From Elysia marginata (taxonomy: Eukaryota; Mollusca; Gastropoda; Plakobranchidae): a DNA stretch of 34,499 nucleotides. Each line of letters starts with the position of its first letter. Position 1 is the stretch's first letter. The stretch spans positions 78,592 through 113,090 of the forward strand of contig BMAT01004921.1 of NCBI GenBank assembly GCA_019649035.1. The letters run 5' to 3'. Both the position numbers and the translations under genes were made by a program. The notes under the pieces were generated by a model that did not search any database, was not told the DNA's origin, and worked only from the letters and a program-made list of their open reading frames with translations. Positions 19,640-30,179 of this stretch are shown one piece after another.

Positions 19640-20060
19640 GCAGCAGCTAACTTAATGTCACTGGGCCTCCTGGTAATTCTCAGAGACACTATCTCTTTCA
19701 TCAGCAAAGTATTCTAATTGCTGAAACACACAAAACCGGGCCTTTAGACGTTTTTCTTCCCTAACCAGGATTCTAAGATTCTCTCTTCTTGTGCAAACCG
19801 ACAAGGACGCATCATCATTGGATATGGCTAATATGAGACGGAGGGTAAACATCGGTGTTCTAAGATTGCGTCTTGAGTTTCCAGGAAACAAAGAAACGAG
19901 ATACCGAAGTAAAAGTATCTGGGATTGATGGACGACTGGGAGTGGGATCCAGTTTCGTTCATAGATAAAGAACCCGCTAGTAGCGAGCACAGTCGGGTAA
20001 AACTCGTAAAGCTGCAGTGTTGTGGACGGCTCAAGATAGGAAGAAGCAAACACTAATAAT
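19640..20060. other. Island with long open frames on -, unrecognised
   Basis: On the - strand a frame of about 131 codons is open from 20053 down to 19658, but it opens on GTG rather than ATG. Its second half is charged and helix-like (REEKRLKARFCVFQQLEY and neighbours). A second - strand frame overlaps it (19828-20049), which shows that stops are simply rare here. It could be an internal or terminal exon of a spliced gene, or conserved non-coding DNA. I recognise no domain and saw no strong splice pair. Confidence 0.18.
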
Positions 20061-20609
20061 GGTGGCGAAATTTGAAATTAATCGATGTTTTTTCTATGAA
20101 TAAAGCGCCTTAAATGGCGTCATTAAGACGTTGCGGAAAATGTTAAGTCCTGAGTAAACACGTCGTTGAGAGAAAACTTTATAACCGCCAAGCATAATGG
20201 AGAGTTTAATGAATACGGATTCTACAATGTTCTAATGCTAAGAGTAAAAAGCAAACTCAGACTGCTGGATTCGTTTGTTTAGCTGTTAAAGATTCTTGCT
20301 TCTATTGATACCGATACGGGGAAGAAAATCGACGCTCTTTAGGTAATATACATCATGTTTTATTTCTTCTCACTAGTTCTGTGTACAAGAAGAATCTGTT
20401 TGCTCATCCACGCATTCTTGTGGAAAAAAATAGAGATAGCAATAAAATGTAAGACCTTCATCGTTGAAATTTGTTCAGGGTATTTATCCAAAAGACCTTG
20501 ACCCAAATGAGAGCTAATGCAACTAAGTTAAAACAATAAAAACAATAAAACAGAGGCAGCGACAGCTAACAGAGAAACAACATCAATTATTGAAATAAAA
20601 ATTCAACAG
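20061..20609. other. AT-rich tract, nothing recognised
   Basis: No supported feature. A-rich CAA-like words begin near 20590. Confidence 0.5.
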
Positions 20610-20878
20610 CAACAACAACTATTCCTGCAACAGCTTTCACATCTAGACTACTAATAATACGACTAGAGTTCAGAATGAATAGTGGAGGCAGCTACAGCGC
20701 AAAGGATTGAAAGATTTTAAAGACATGAAATTAGCAGTAGAGAGAAGTAGGTGTTAAAAGGAAATGCCTGAAATGTCTGCCTTTGGTATGATTCGAACCT
20801 TCGACTTATAGTAGCTTCGGCACCCACCGCTTTGCCTTTTGGAGAAAGATAGCTTATACCATGTCGCCACTACGCTCC
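20610..20878 (-). mobile_element. tRNA-derived SINE-like element
   Basis: Read on -, the element starts with a tRNA-like head: an A-box-like TGGCGACATGGTATAAGC (about 20852-20869 on +) and a textbook B-box GGTTCGAATC, with GGTTCGAATCATACC at 20785-20799. Downstream is a body segment (20750 down to 20706) that recurs in inverted orientation at 21073-21117, then a TTG/CTG-rich tail near 20590-20625. Internal pol III promoter boxes followed by a shared body are the defining layout of a tRNA-derived SINE. The exact 3' end and target-site duplication are not visible. The lack of a matching 3' acceptor half and the second body copy argue against a functional tRNA gene. Confidence 0.6.
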
Positions 20879-21059
20879 TTAAAAAAAGAGTTTCATGGCA
20901 AAGGTCCTTGCTTAGCCTCTCTGACTTGCTTACTTAAACGGGAAGATTCAAATAGCACTAAAGGCAACTCTTGAAACCGGAAGTGCATCAATTCTTAGCC
21001 ATAAAGAACAAACAAAGGGAACTGGCGATAACAATTTAAGGTATGTCTCATACAAGTTA

Positions 21060-21160
21060 AAGACTTTAAAGTCTACTTCTCTCCACTGCTAATTTTATAC
21101 CTTTAAAATCTTTCAATACTTCTAATACGACTACTGTCACAGAACTGTTGCTGCTGGTTG
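21060..21160 (+). mobile_element. Second, headless copy of the same SINE body, inverted
   Basis: Bases 21073-21117 match the body of the preceding element at 41 of 45 positions, in the opposite orientation. No tRNA-like head precedes it, so it is a 5'-truncated copy or a shared 3' module. A CTGTTGCTGCTG-like tail follows at about 21137-21160, resembling the tail of the first copy. Together the two form an inverted pair separated by about 320 bases. Confidence 0.5.
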
Positions 21161-22237
21161 GACTGCAACTACCGCTTGCTATCATATTGTCCTAGGCTGT
21201 AAAACGCCATATTTATTTTTTTTAATTAAAAAAAAATGCAGCAGTAAGGTGAGAACAGTATCTCTATTTCACCCAGAGTTTAATTCTCCCTCAGTCTTTA
21301 AATAAATATATAACTTGGTTGCGCGCAGTCTCTTTGCAGGGCTCATTTTTATAAATCTTAGTGGACTGGGGCAAATGGCCAAAACTTCAGGCAGAGAAAA
21401 AGGTAGAGGGGACTTCAACACTGACGCAATAGGCTCCAGAAACAAAAAGAAAGCATTGGACCAGGATGATACCCGTGTTTGACTTAAAAGCAATTGCCAT
21501 ACAATTATAATGTATTGTGCGTGAGAGAAATGTGATACTAGAGCGTTAAACCGTGTTTGAAAGCTTTACTAAAACATACTTCTTTCGATATTTGGATAAG
21601 AAGAAGCAATTAGGAAGGGACATATTAAGCCTTAGATATCCTATATTTTTAGTTTACATCAAAAGTTGAGAAATACACGAAGCATAACGGATCGGTTTTG
21701 CCTCAACGTATATGATTTTTTCCTATTTATAATGGTTACAAAATCAAGTAGGAGTTATTTGCACCTTTTATTGCATTCATTAAGGTTTTTGTCCACCTCT
21801 TGTTCCATTTCAAGAAGAAGAGATTCTCTTTTTCCACAAACCAAATGTTGTCCAAGGCTTTAGAATTAATCTATTGATATACGGTTACGGGGTAGAATGA
21901 GGCAAATTTGGGAAACCTTCGAGGTTATATTCACTATATAAAAAAAAAAAAAAAAACTAATCCGATTCTTCCTAAGTTTGGCGGTGACCATGCAACACTT
22001 AAGTTCATAATATCAGTAATTGAGATGTCTCTGAGTTGCTGTGATCATTATTTTTCATGAATCTTCAAGTTGGAGCATTAGGCAGCCTTTGGGCTCCTTA
22101 CAAGATTACGAGTATAGCGTAGCATGTCGTTGTTCGCTGTACTGTAATATTGTAAACTTCGCTTCCAGGCATACACACAAGTATTGGAATCTCATTACTT
22201 GATGGATTTTGCTTGCAATCTACTTAGAGAAGAAAGC
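21161..22237. other. AT-rich tract, nothing supported
   Basis: Short frames at 21269-21493 (-) and 21666-21863 (+) lack splice or family support. A poly-A run lies at about 21940-21956, with no element recognised in front of it. Confidence 0.45.
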
Positions 22238-22315
22238 CCATCACTGCGTGGCAGGGAGGCTTCTAGGCTGACCGCAGGCGTTTGCCGTTTGACAGTGCTA
22301 CCACTGCGGTGATGG
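22238..22315 (-). other. tRNA-like foldback, probably not functional
   Basis: CCATCAC at 22238-22244 pairs exactly with GTGATGG at 22309-22315, a 7-bp terminal stem like a tRNA acceptor stem, with 78 bases overall. On -, nucleotides 10-23 give CAGTGGTAGCACTG, which resembles a D-arm. There is no TTCGA T-loop and no proper anticodon stem. It may be an eroded tRNA-derived sequence or a chance inverted repeat. Confidence 0.25.
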
Positions 22316-22666
22316 TACACTTGACTATCGTAAATCGAAGGCGTTGGCCAAAGTTGAAAGAAATCTATGATGTTCCATCATAGGGTTGTCAGAAAATTAT
22401 ATTGCCCCCTTTGAAAAAAACATGACTTCTTTTTCAGAATGGAAACCGAGTATGCCAATCTTTTTGTTTGTTGTTGTTTTTTCCTTGGCTTTCTTCTTCC
22501 GAAACGTGTATACCTTGTTCACGCTTAAAAGCGCATTTTCAACTAAAACCAGAAAACCTCTGTTCATTAAAAAATACTGTTAAGATAGAAGCGTTTGACC
22601 ATCCCTCAGAGCTTTCACTCTCTTAAAAACCTTGAAAAAAATTCTTATTGATTTTTCTGTTTACAG

Positions 22667-22904
22667 AAGCATTTTAAATACCTATATATTTATTCCATTA
22701 CGTTTCGGTGAATCTCTAATTATGTATGATGAATTGTTTACTCAGTCGCAAACAATTAGACGCCAAAACGCAGTGCTATGGGGATCATCCGAAACCCTTT
22801 TCTCTCAGACTTCCCCAAGGGAAACGGGACAGCTTATGAATAATGCACGCTTACAGACAACGTTATTTTGTTTAGTCCGAGACAGCATTACAACTATATT
22901 TTGA
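22667..22904 (+). CDS. Possible 3'-terminal coding exon, unrecognised
   Basis: A pyrimidine-rich tract ending TTTTTCTGTTTACAG|A at 22651-22666 is an excellent splice acceptor. From the first exon base (22667, with one base completing a split codon) the frame stays open for 78 further codons to a TGA at 22902-22904. The peptide is ordinary in composition (for example RFGESLIMYDELFTQSQTIR), not from any repeat, and contains an in-frame ATG at 22722. An AATAAA lies about 200 bases after the stop, at about 23102. Acceptor, open frame and polyadenylation signal in this order are what a terminal exon should look like. I recognise no domain. It could still be chance, since the codon count is modest. 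Confidence 0.27.
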
Positions 22905-23490
22905 CCCACACGAAAAAAAAGTAGTAAAAATATTATCGACTAAAATAATGATGTCCCTACCACTTATTATCTAGGAATTTACACATTTTAAGTCATATCC
23001 TTTACTTTGTTAAAGTCCTTGTGTTTTAGAAAGAAAATGCATTGAAGCAATAAGGCAGTAAAGGTTTGTTGGTATAAATTTTCTTCTCAAATCATTCATA
23101 AAATAAAAAAAAACCTTGTTTATAATAAAAAAAACAACGTTATCGCCACTTAAGACGCCTATACATGTTTAGACTTAAAACTCATACTAGATAGCCTAGA
23201 GTTCTTTGACAAAACCTAAAAGTTTCTGAGTTATTTTTATTTCTAAATCAGCCTTTCCTAATGTTTTGCTTACATAATACAGATCTAAAAGGATGCGTAA
23301 TATAACAATGTAAAATTTCTGACCAAAAAACTTTAACAAGGGCTTCAGCAAAGGTCATCACTTGATGAGTCATACAAGTTTTAGAAAGAGCGGAATCATA
23401 CACCAATGTGTCGCACGTTCATTTCAAACCACTCATAACTTAGCCAAACAGGTGAAAAAAGCACTGATGTAGGATAAAATTGAAATATTT
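22905..23490. other. AT-rich tract, possibly 3' UTR at its start
   Basis: If the preceding exon is real, the first 200 bases to the AATAAA at about 23102 would be its 3' UTR. Otherwise nothing is recognised. Confidence 0.3.
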
Positions 23491-23496
23491 TATAGT

Positions 23497-23565
23497 GACC
23501 TCGCTCGAATTGTCAATCAACTAAAACAATGGTCATGACATAACCACTACGCTACAGGTGCCTGG
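23497..23565 (-). repeat. Decayed tRNA-like head (SINE remnant or tRNA pseudogene)
   Basis: On - the sequence CTGTAGCGTAGTGGTTATGTC fits a tRNA A-box region, and GACAATTCGAGC about 25 bases further is a weakened B-box. The word AGCGTAGTGG is shared with the head of the SINE-like element at 20610-20878, which suggests related origins. No acceptor pairing is seen. Confidence 0.4.
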
Positions 23566-23569
23566 GTCT

Positions 23570-24530
23570 TTTTGGGTTTGTTTGTTTGTTTTTGACTCCC
23601 AGTGCGGACAATACTAGCCAAAGAGAAAAATGATTTCAGAGCCCGTAACAAGGATACATAACATGAAAATATTAGAAAACTAACATTTGCAGTCAGTTTT
23701 TTTTTAAATTTGGTTATGATGAAAGATTAAAGACTTGCCGCATAAAGATGCCAAAATTGTGCTAGAGAATTTTTCAAACATGTGCCAATTATTATAGAGA
23801 TAACCTTATGAATAAAATATGATTAGACAAGTTCTGCGTGGGAAAAGGACATTCGCGCAGCGTCGGGTGAAATGCTCCGATCTCGTGACCTCTTCATGAC
23901 AAAAGGTTAAAGGAAGATAACATTGTCGATGATGACTGGTGATAGAAACAAGTAGAAAGAAGCGGGCGCTCCGATGATTCATTCTAGAAAATAATATAAA
24001 AACAAAAACTACACAAAAGGCCTTCCGCATTTTCTGCGTTTGACCCATGCATTGGGAGCGGCAACACTGTAAGCTTGGGAGAAGGAGATGGGGGGAGTTT
24101 AGAGAAGAAGATAAATAAAAATAACAGACAAATAAGGAAAAGAATTCGAGTAGCGTACAAACCTCAGAATAGCTTGAAATAACATCGGATTCCGGAACGA
24201 AAACGTTACGTATTATTTTGTTACAAAAGACGGCATTGCCGAAAAATGAAAAGATTTAGGTCTGCGCTTGTTTGGCACAAATTAAAAATAAACAAGTGTC
24301 GCCTTAGTTGTGTGATGAGAAATAGCGATTTGGAGAGTAGATAGAAGTTGTTTCTATTATGTTTGTAGTTCTCAATTATGTGAAGGAGTTTCGAATTGGG
24401 ATCCTCTAGCTTTCAACGCGTCGGAGCAGGAGTAGATCAAGGATTTGTTCCTCATGCACGTTCTACACCAAAAGGATGTAACAAAAAGTTCTAGCTAAAT
24501 ATTTTGTCAAGAGTAAAATAAATGCATGGA
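23570..24530. other. AT-rich tract, nothing supported
   Basis: A (GTTT)n-like patch lies at 23577-23594. A - strand frame at 23806-24048 has no family or splice support. Confidence 0.45.
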
Positions 24531-24534
24531 AATT

Positions 24535-24850
24535 GTGGTAACTTTGGAAAACGGAGGCAGCAATTTGAGATGTAGATGTATGTGGTGTTGTTGATAATGT
24601 TGATAAACAAGGAAGAAAGAAAAAGAGGAAGTGAATGGAAAAAAAGCAAAAGAAAGAAGGAAAAGAGGAAAAATTATGGCCACTACGATGACAATTAGGT
24701 CATAATTAGAAAAATATATTGTGAAAAGGGTGATTGCAGCCTGTGATAGATAGAAAAGTGATGGTTGTATATGTGCATGTGAGAGATAGAGGCGATTGGG
24801 AGAGGCAGATAGAGACATAGAGGTCAAAGAAAGGCGAAAAAAAAACTTCT
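24535..24850. repeat. Purine-biased low-complexity block
   Basis: A/G-rich on +, with gata, gaaag and aggaa words, similar in texture to 198-530. Two overlapping - strand frames here are composition artefacts. Confidence 0.65.
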
Positions 24851-25433
24851 AAAAAAACCCACAAACTAGAGGGGCAACAACAAACAAAAATCAAGGGGAT
24901 GTACGCCACGGTGGTGAGAGAAAATAAAGCGGAATCTATGAGAACAGGCAATTTTTTGTCAGTCTCGTGGTTAAACAAGATTTGTGAAGCTTAAAGTGGA
25001 ATTAAAATATAGAACGCATTTTTATTACTTCCCAATCGTACATTATAATGCTAAGGAAGGTAAAAATTTCTCTTATTTAACATTATAGAATTAGGGAGCC
25101 CATTGAACGTGTTGGGCAGTAGGAAATGCGGTTAACGCAAGTATTGCGTAATCGTCCCAGAAATTTCATTGCTATTGCTTAGTTAATAAAATTGACGCAA
25201 AAAACTTGTATTATATGTCTTGAAAAAATTTTACTTAATTAGGGTAAAATACATGCATTACCTAACATGTTTAAGGTTTTAATGCTTTTCTAAAATATCT
25301 TAATAATGCCTATGAAACTTAGAAATTTGTTATCAAAATTAACGAGCAGCTTAAATTACAAACAAATGCACTTACCACAAGAGCGAAGATATGTGCGATC
25401 TATTTTCTCTTCGTAAGGGTAGAATCTAGACAG
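24851..25433. other. AT-rich tract with one isolated - strand donor-like site
   Basis: Mostly featureless. Just before the next island TTGTG|GTAAGTGC on - (exon end 25376) is preceded by a short open segment (residues FYPYEEKIDRTYLRSC), but no acceptor with a pyrimidine tract supports an exon. Confidence 0.35.
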
Positions 25434-25720
25434 ATGCTGTTTCTTAGTTTACTCCTGAGGTCTCGCAGAAAAACCATACACGTTAGCATGGGCCAGTCAG
25501 TGAGACAATTAATGGTAGTCAGCCGTGAGCACTGGCGGCGGGGAGAGGTGGGAGGGGAGCAGGGATGCGTGCTGACCAAGTCGACCGACCAGGTTTCTTG
25601 TGATAACTTGCAGGTAAGGTTTGCGTTTACCTGTGGCCTGTGGCGAGTGATACAATCACAGATGATTATCTGGTGAAATCTCCCCCCTCGTACTCACAGC
25701 TGTAAGAACAGGTAACATCT
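25434..25720. promoter_or_regulatory. GC-rich island with three CAGGTAA words and E-boxes
   Basis: The island contains CAGGTAA at 25611-25617, its reverse complement TTACCTG at 25627-25633, CAGGTAA again at 25709-25715, and CAGCTG at 25697-25702. CAGGTA/CACCTG words are bound by Snail/ZEB-type zinc fingers and some bHLH factors. A TGATTATC homeodomain/GATA-like word lies near 25662-25669. The clustering within about 105 bases is unusual for AT-rich sequence and suggests an enhancer or promoter-proximal element. Confidence 0.35.
25488..25613 (+). CDS. Possible first coding exon (MGQSVRQ...), unrecognised
   Basis: An ATG in strong Kozak context (AGCATGG) opens 42 codons ending exactly at CAG|GTAAGG, a near-consensus phase-0 splice donor. 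The peptide starts MGQSVRQLMVVSREHWRRGE. Gly at position 2 and Ser at 4 would permit N-myristoylation, which is an inference from the motif only. The frame is also open 18 codons upstream of the ATG, so an in-frame stop does not define the start. No downstream exon in matching phase was identified. The donor-like word is one of three CAGGTAA copies nearby (one inverted), so it may instead be a transcription-factor site. Confidence 0.2.
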
Positions 25721-27734
25721 AACTGGTTCATAACGTAAACACCGCATTTAGCCATTTATTTCTATTGATCGTTGTTTTTTTTTTCTTTTGACGAAAAGTA
25801 AATGGTTTAGGTGTAATTATATTACATCTATTTGACATGAAAACCGCGATTTTTTTTCTAATTTAGATTCTGGTTTTCTTTCTGCTCAGTACCAAACCAC
25901 ATTGTGCTAATTGTTGTAGGTTTTCTTCAACCAGCACAACTGTCGAGATTTATTCTTAACATTTCAAGAAACATGTACAAACTTGCCTGTTTGTAAAAGA
26001 CCAGTTAAATCCTCCACAGAGAGAGTACAAGGGTGGAGAGTAAGACTCCGCGGGGCTAACCCTAGTATACATTGCGTTTTACAGGACACAGAACGACTTT
26101 TTGCTCAAACGTTAATGTACATTCCATCCCAAGTATTTGAAAAAAAAAATGCGTTTTTCTCATTGGACGAAAACATTCAATGTTGTCTTAAGCAATCTTA
26201 AACGTTTCATCACAAATGCAAATTTAATTGCAAGATTAAGTATCACGTCCGCTTCTCAAATATGTTATTTGCCGAAGAATTACAGCGCTTTGAAGTCCAT
26301 TATGTGGGTTTGTCTCACAACGCAGAGACCAACACTCAACCTGGAGAGGAGAGATTATTTTCAAAAGATGCTGCGGCCACAGAAAAAAAAGCTAAGAAAA
26401 AAGGACCAAACATTGGGACAGATGCGTTCTATTCATAAAAGTAAATCATCGTAGAACTGGCCTAATTTTCTTCATTCCTATTTCTTTTTAGACTCCCCAC
26501 TGCAAACATCAGGCTTAGCAAACAAGAAGCACTCACTCCATATTATCTGCTATGAAAGGATGCTTAGAGTTTGGCTACAAAACCTCTACAGAGATTCTGT
26601 AGAGTGAATCTATAATCAAACTTAACTGAAGTCTTTACATTAGTGTGGGATTTAATCAATCTCTCCAGTTGAAAAAAAACAACTGTGTAAAAAGAACTAG
26701 GAAAAAAAAAGATTGAACAAAATTCAAGACAAACATTTGTAATATTTTGAAAGAGTATAAAGAAGACTTGGCAGATTAAAGGAGTTAGCGCAGAAAGCAA
26801 GATTAGAGACCAAGACTAAGAGCAAGAACTACAAAAATGCGGCCAAATCTATAGAAAATTTTGCACGCGAGTCGCCATTGATCCGCACCACGCGCGCCCA
26901 AGATAAACAGTAGCAAGATGATGTTGGAGCTTCAGATGCCTCTAATGGTTCCAAGAAATGTTAACACATCTGCATCTTTCATTATAAAAAAGTCATATTT
27001 TCGAGAAAATATGGTTGGAAAAACTTTTAATTGAAAATGTGAGCATATCGTTTTTAAACTTTTGCTTTTTAATAACACAGAGCAGTCGATATTACACGAG
27101 TTTCGTGTTTTTATCTTTCAGTGTTAGCATTTATAATCCTGTTTCGTTTACAGGTTCTGAGTAATCTTTTTTTATATAAAAAGTTCAGTATTTAAAAGGC
27201 GCAGCATTTATCAATGTGTCTCGCGAAATTATAAATCTGATTCCATCTCAAATAAGCACTGCATTTTACAAGGTAAGAAATCAAACATTGAAATCAAAGA
27301 TTGGAAATTGAGAGATGCAGACTGTAAGACAGATGGATAATCGAAAAGACTGAATTAAAGGTTTATAATTTTTTTTGTAACAGGAAGTTTAGCAAATAAA
27401 CTTCAGCAGCAAGAAAAGCAGTCAATCTCCTCCCCTCCACCCCCCTTCTGTAACACACACACACATAACCAAAATTAATATTACTTGATTTGGAAACAGA
27501 AATGAGACAGTCATAAATAGAGCGTTATGGGTGTTAAGATTTTTTTTTCACAATTTTTATGTAGTTTTATTACTACTACATGTATGTTGGTAAAAATTCT
27601 GTCGCTATGACTGGGCTAAAACATTGTACAATATTACATTCCCGTAGGCTTTCACCCAAAGCTCAGCTAACGAGCGGGACCGCTGGGCATGTCTTCTGGA
27701 GGCTTATATATCTATAAAGGTAAAGTGTAAACAG
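25721..27734. other. AT-rich tract, no supported gene
   Basis: Contains a small CpG-rich patch near 26865-26915 (acgcgcgccc), a + strand frame at 25983-26201 that opens on TTG, an AAG|GTAAGA donor-like word near 27278, and a short (CA)n at about 27453-27466. None amounts to a supported feature. Confidence 0.45.
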
Positions 27735-27812
27735 TAAGTGGGAGAGAGGGAGGAGAAAGAGGGAGAGGGAGGGATAGAGACAGACAGATAGACAGAGAGA
27801 AAGTAAGTGAAG
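27735..27812. repeat. GA/GACA-rich microsatellite
   Basis: Interrupted GA, GGGA and GACA units, purine on +. The - strand Leu/Ser/Tyr frame at 27663-27896 is a by-product. Confidence 0.85.
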
Positions 27813-29335
27813 GATAAAGTAAAAAAGGAAATTGAGAACTAAAAGTGAATCTGCGTACACTACCATTCTGGAGGTGGTTGAATCGAAAGGGTGCAAAAAT
27901 TGGAATGTGCTGTTATTCCAAATTATTTAAAAATCTTCAAAAGCTTTTTTTTAAATGTTGTGATGGGATATTATTATCCAGCAGTTTATTTTAGAAACTG
28001 AAAAAAGATTTAGGGCAATAAAATATCTTCCAGGAATTAGAAAACTGGTGTTAGATATTTTTTTTAAAATTTAATGTGTAACTATAATTATTACTGACTC
28101 TATGATGAAAGCATGTAAAAAAAATTTGGTACATGATATGTTCTGAAAATGTTATGGTAACTCTTTTCCTATCTACATTTAGTCCGCTCAGCAAGTACAA
28201 ACACACGGTATAGCATTTGGTAGTCTTTATCTGATTGAAAAGTATGAGATAGCGCACACGCCAGTTCAACAATTGATCAAGTAATATTGATTGATTTTAA
28301 ATTTTTCTGAAAAAAAAAAAGCTTAAGATTTAACAGAATTGCATAAAAGCAATTTTAAAAGGGCTATTAATCTTTTTCATCCTGTCCTGAAACACAAGTT
28401 ATGTCTTCATCGCAACTTTTACATAAGTTAGGCCCAAAGTCTTTGCCTTTCTAATGTATTTTGTAATACTAATGGTTTTTTTCGGTTCACAATCGGTTGA
28501 GCGTCGACAAAATAAAAAGAAAGCCTCTTAGCCACTCAGTACAAACATTTCATGTCACGATAGCTCAAGAAAAAAGGAATGTGATGTGAGAGTTTTTATG
28601 CAATCGTCATCCTTCTGTAGATAGCTTACATTTTGATTTTCAGATAAGTAGATCAGGATTGGCAAAATATTTCTCCTGACAGATCGGCTGCTTTACTGAC
28701 TAGTGTCAATTCCGTGAAAAATGTTTTTTGCAAGATACATGTTATTTACTTGGTCCACTCAACGTTGCCCATAATACGTCCCCTCAGTGCAAACTACCAA
28801 GTGAAGAAAAGGCCACCTTGTGCATCTTGAGAAAAAATTATAAACGATGAATTTTACAAAAAGGTTAAGCTTCTGAATAATCTTACATAACTATCATATA
28901 TTTCATAGACAAATAAATCAACTGCATGGATCTTGCGTGTGAACATGATCAAGACAAAGTTACTGTTTACGTACGCGTTCTAAATAATCGTTTGTACTTT
29001 AGATCATACTGAGATCACTTACTCGCCAGCCAATTTCGTTATCAACAAATAAGACAACCTCAATGATCAAAATTGGGTTCTAATATCTCTCGAACAATTC
29101 AAATAATGTAAAAGCAAAGAAAAAAAGAGCAACTGAAGATGCGACGAGAAGAATAAGGCGTTTTGAATAATCAAACTAATTTGGGGTTCAGAATCGATGG
29201 AAGAATAAAGGCAGCTCTCGTCAGAAAAGGTGTAAGCTCGGTATCGTACCCGCTTTGACGCTTTCTTCTAGCGCCCACCTTCCCCATTCCTTAAAAACTT
29301 TTAGCCGCATTATTAAATTCAATTGTCACTCCGTA

Positions 29336-29338
<3 letters not shown>
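27813..29338. other. AT-rich tract, nothing supported
   Basis: One - strand frame at 28051-28272 without support. No repeats, apart from A/T runs, and no RNA genes recognised. Confidence 0.5.
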
Positions 29339-29386
<48 letters not shown>

Positions 29387-29389
29387 TTC
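29339..29389. repeat. (CT)n microsatellite
   Basis: About 20 CT units. It is the only long array in which the purine strand is the - strand. The + strand frame starting at 29323 opens on TTG and gets its Ser-Leu run from this array. Confidence 0.96.
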
Positions 29390-30179
29390 ACATAGATAAA
29401 CACAAACATATTCAATGTGAGTTTCTTAAACTCTGCCTATCTTTAATAATTTATTCACGTTCAAACAATTTTCGCTTTCAGTTTTCAAGTATCAATTTAA
29501 CTCCTTTTTCTTTCGCGTTTTTCACCCCTCGTCTTCCTCATCTCAATGCACCATTCACTCTCTTATTAGCTTATTATTTGTACTTCTACAGAGCATTTTC
29601 TAGAGAAATCAATACCGTCTTATCTCTAATGATTACTAAAAACCTGTGCCACGTATTCATCGTCCTCGCGTTGGCAACAATCGAATTCCCATAACCCGTT
29701 TCCTTCTGGGACAAAAGGTTACAAGAGATAACAAGCTCTGACAAGCGAGAGACTTGGAGATGCATGCCGAAAGTGGGCCCTGATCGAAGAAATAGAGATG
29801 GGGGATAAAGCGCTAAGCAGAAAATAATGATAAATGATATAAAAAATGTAAAGAATAGGATTCCACATCTGTGTTTCTTTTTCTAAGTTAATGATGGAAA
29901 TACAGGGATTTTTCCGATTGGCAATTCCCAGGATATCTCAGGTTTTTTTCAGGATGAGAGAGAAAGAAATGCTACTTTTACGAAACGAGTCACTTAACGT
30001 CCAAAACAAGATCTTTTTAAAGTTTTAACGATAGCTACGAATTTGAGAAACTGAATAGATTGGGTTGTAGATGCCAAACTCTATTGTGTTGCAAAAACTG
30101 TTTCCTCTCATGCTTATTCCATCTATCTGTAGCGTCTGACTCATCGATTTATTTTTAACATTTATTCTCGGAGACACTG
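29390..30179. other. AT-rich tract, nothing supported
   Basis: T/C-biased to about 29690, then ordinary. No gene evidence beyond the repeat-driven frame. Confidence 0.45.

Noticed and set aside
19658-20053. 131-codon - frame as a complete gene
   Set aside because: It opens on GTG, not ATG, and another frame on the same strand is open too. Kept only as an island with a possible exon.
20785-20878. Functional tRNA gene
   Set aside because: A- and B-boxes are good, but no 3' acceptor half pairs with the 5' end, and a repeated body follows, as in a SINE.
21119-21134. TAATACGACTACTGTC resembles the start of a T7 promoter, suggesting vector contamination
   Set aside because: Only about the first ten bases agree. 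A related TAATACGACTA word occurs at about 20653-20663 beside the SINE-like body, so it belongs to local sequence.
29323-29694. 123-codon + frame beginning with Ser-Leu repeats
   Set aside because: It opens on TTG and its N-terminal part is the (CT)n array. No splice or family evidence supports the rest.
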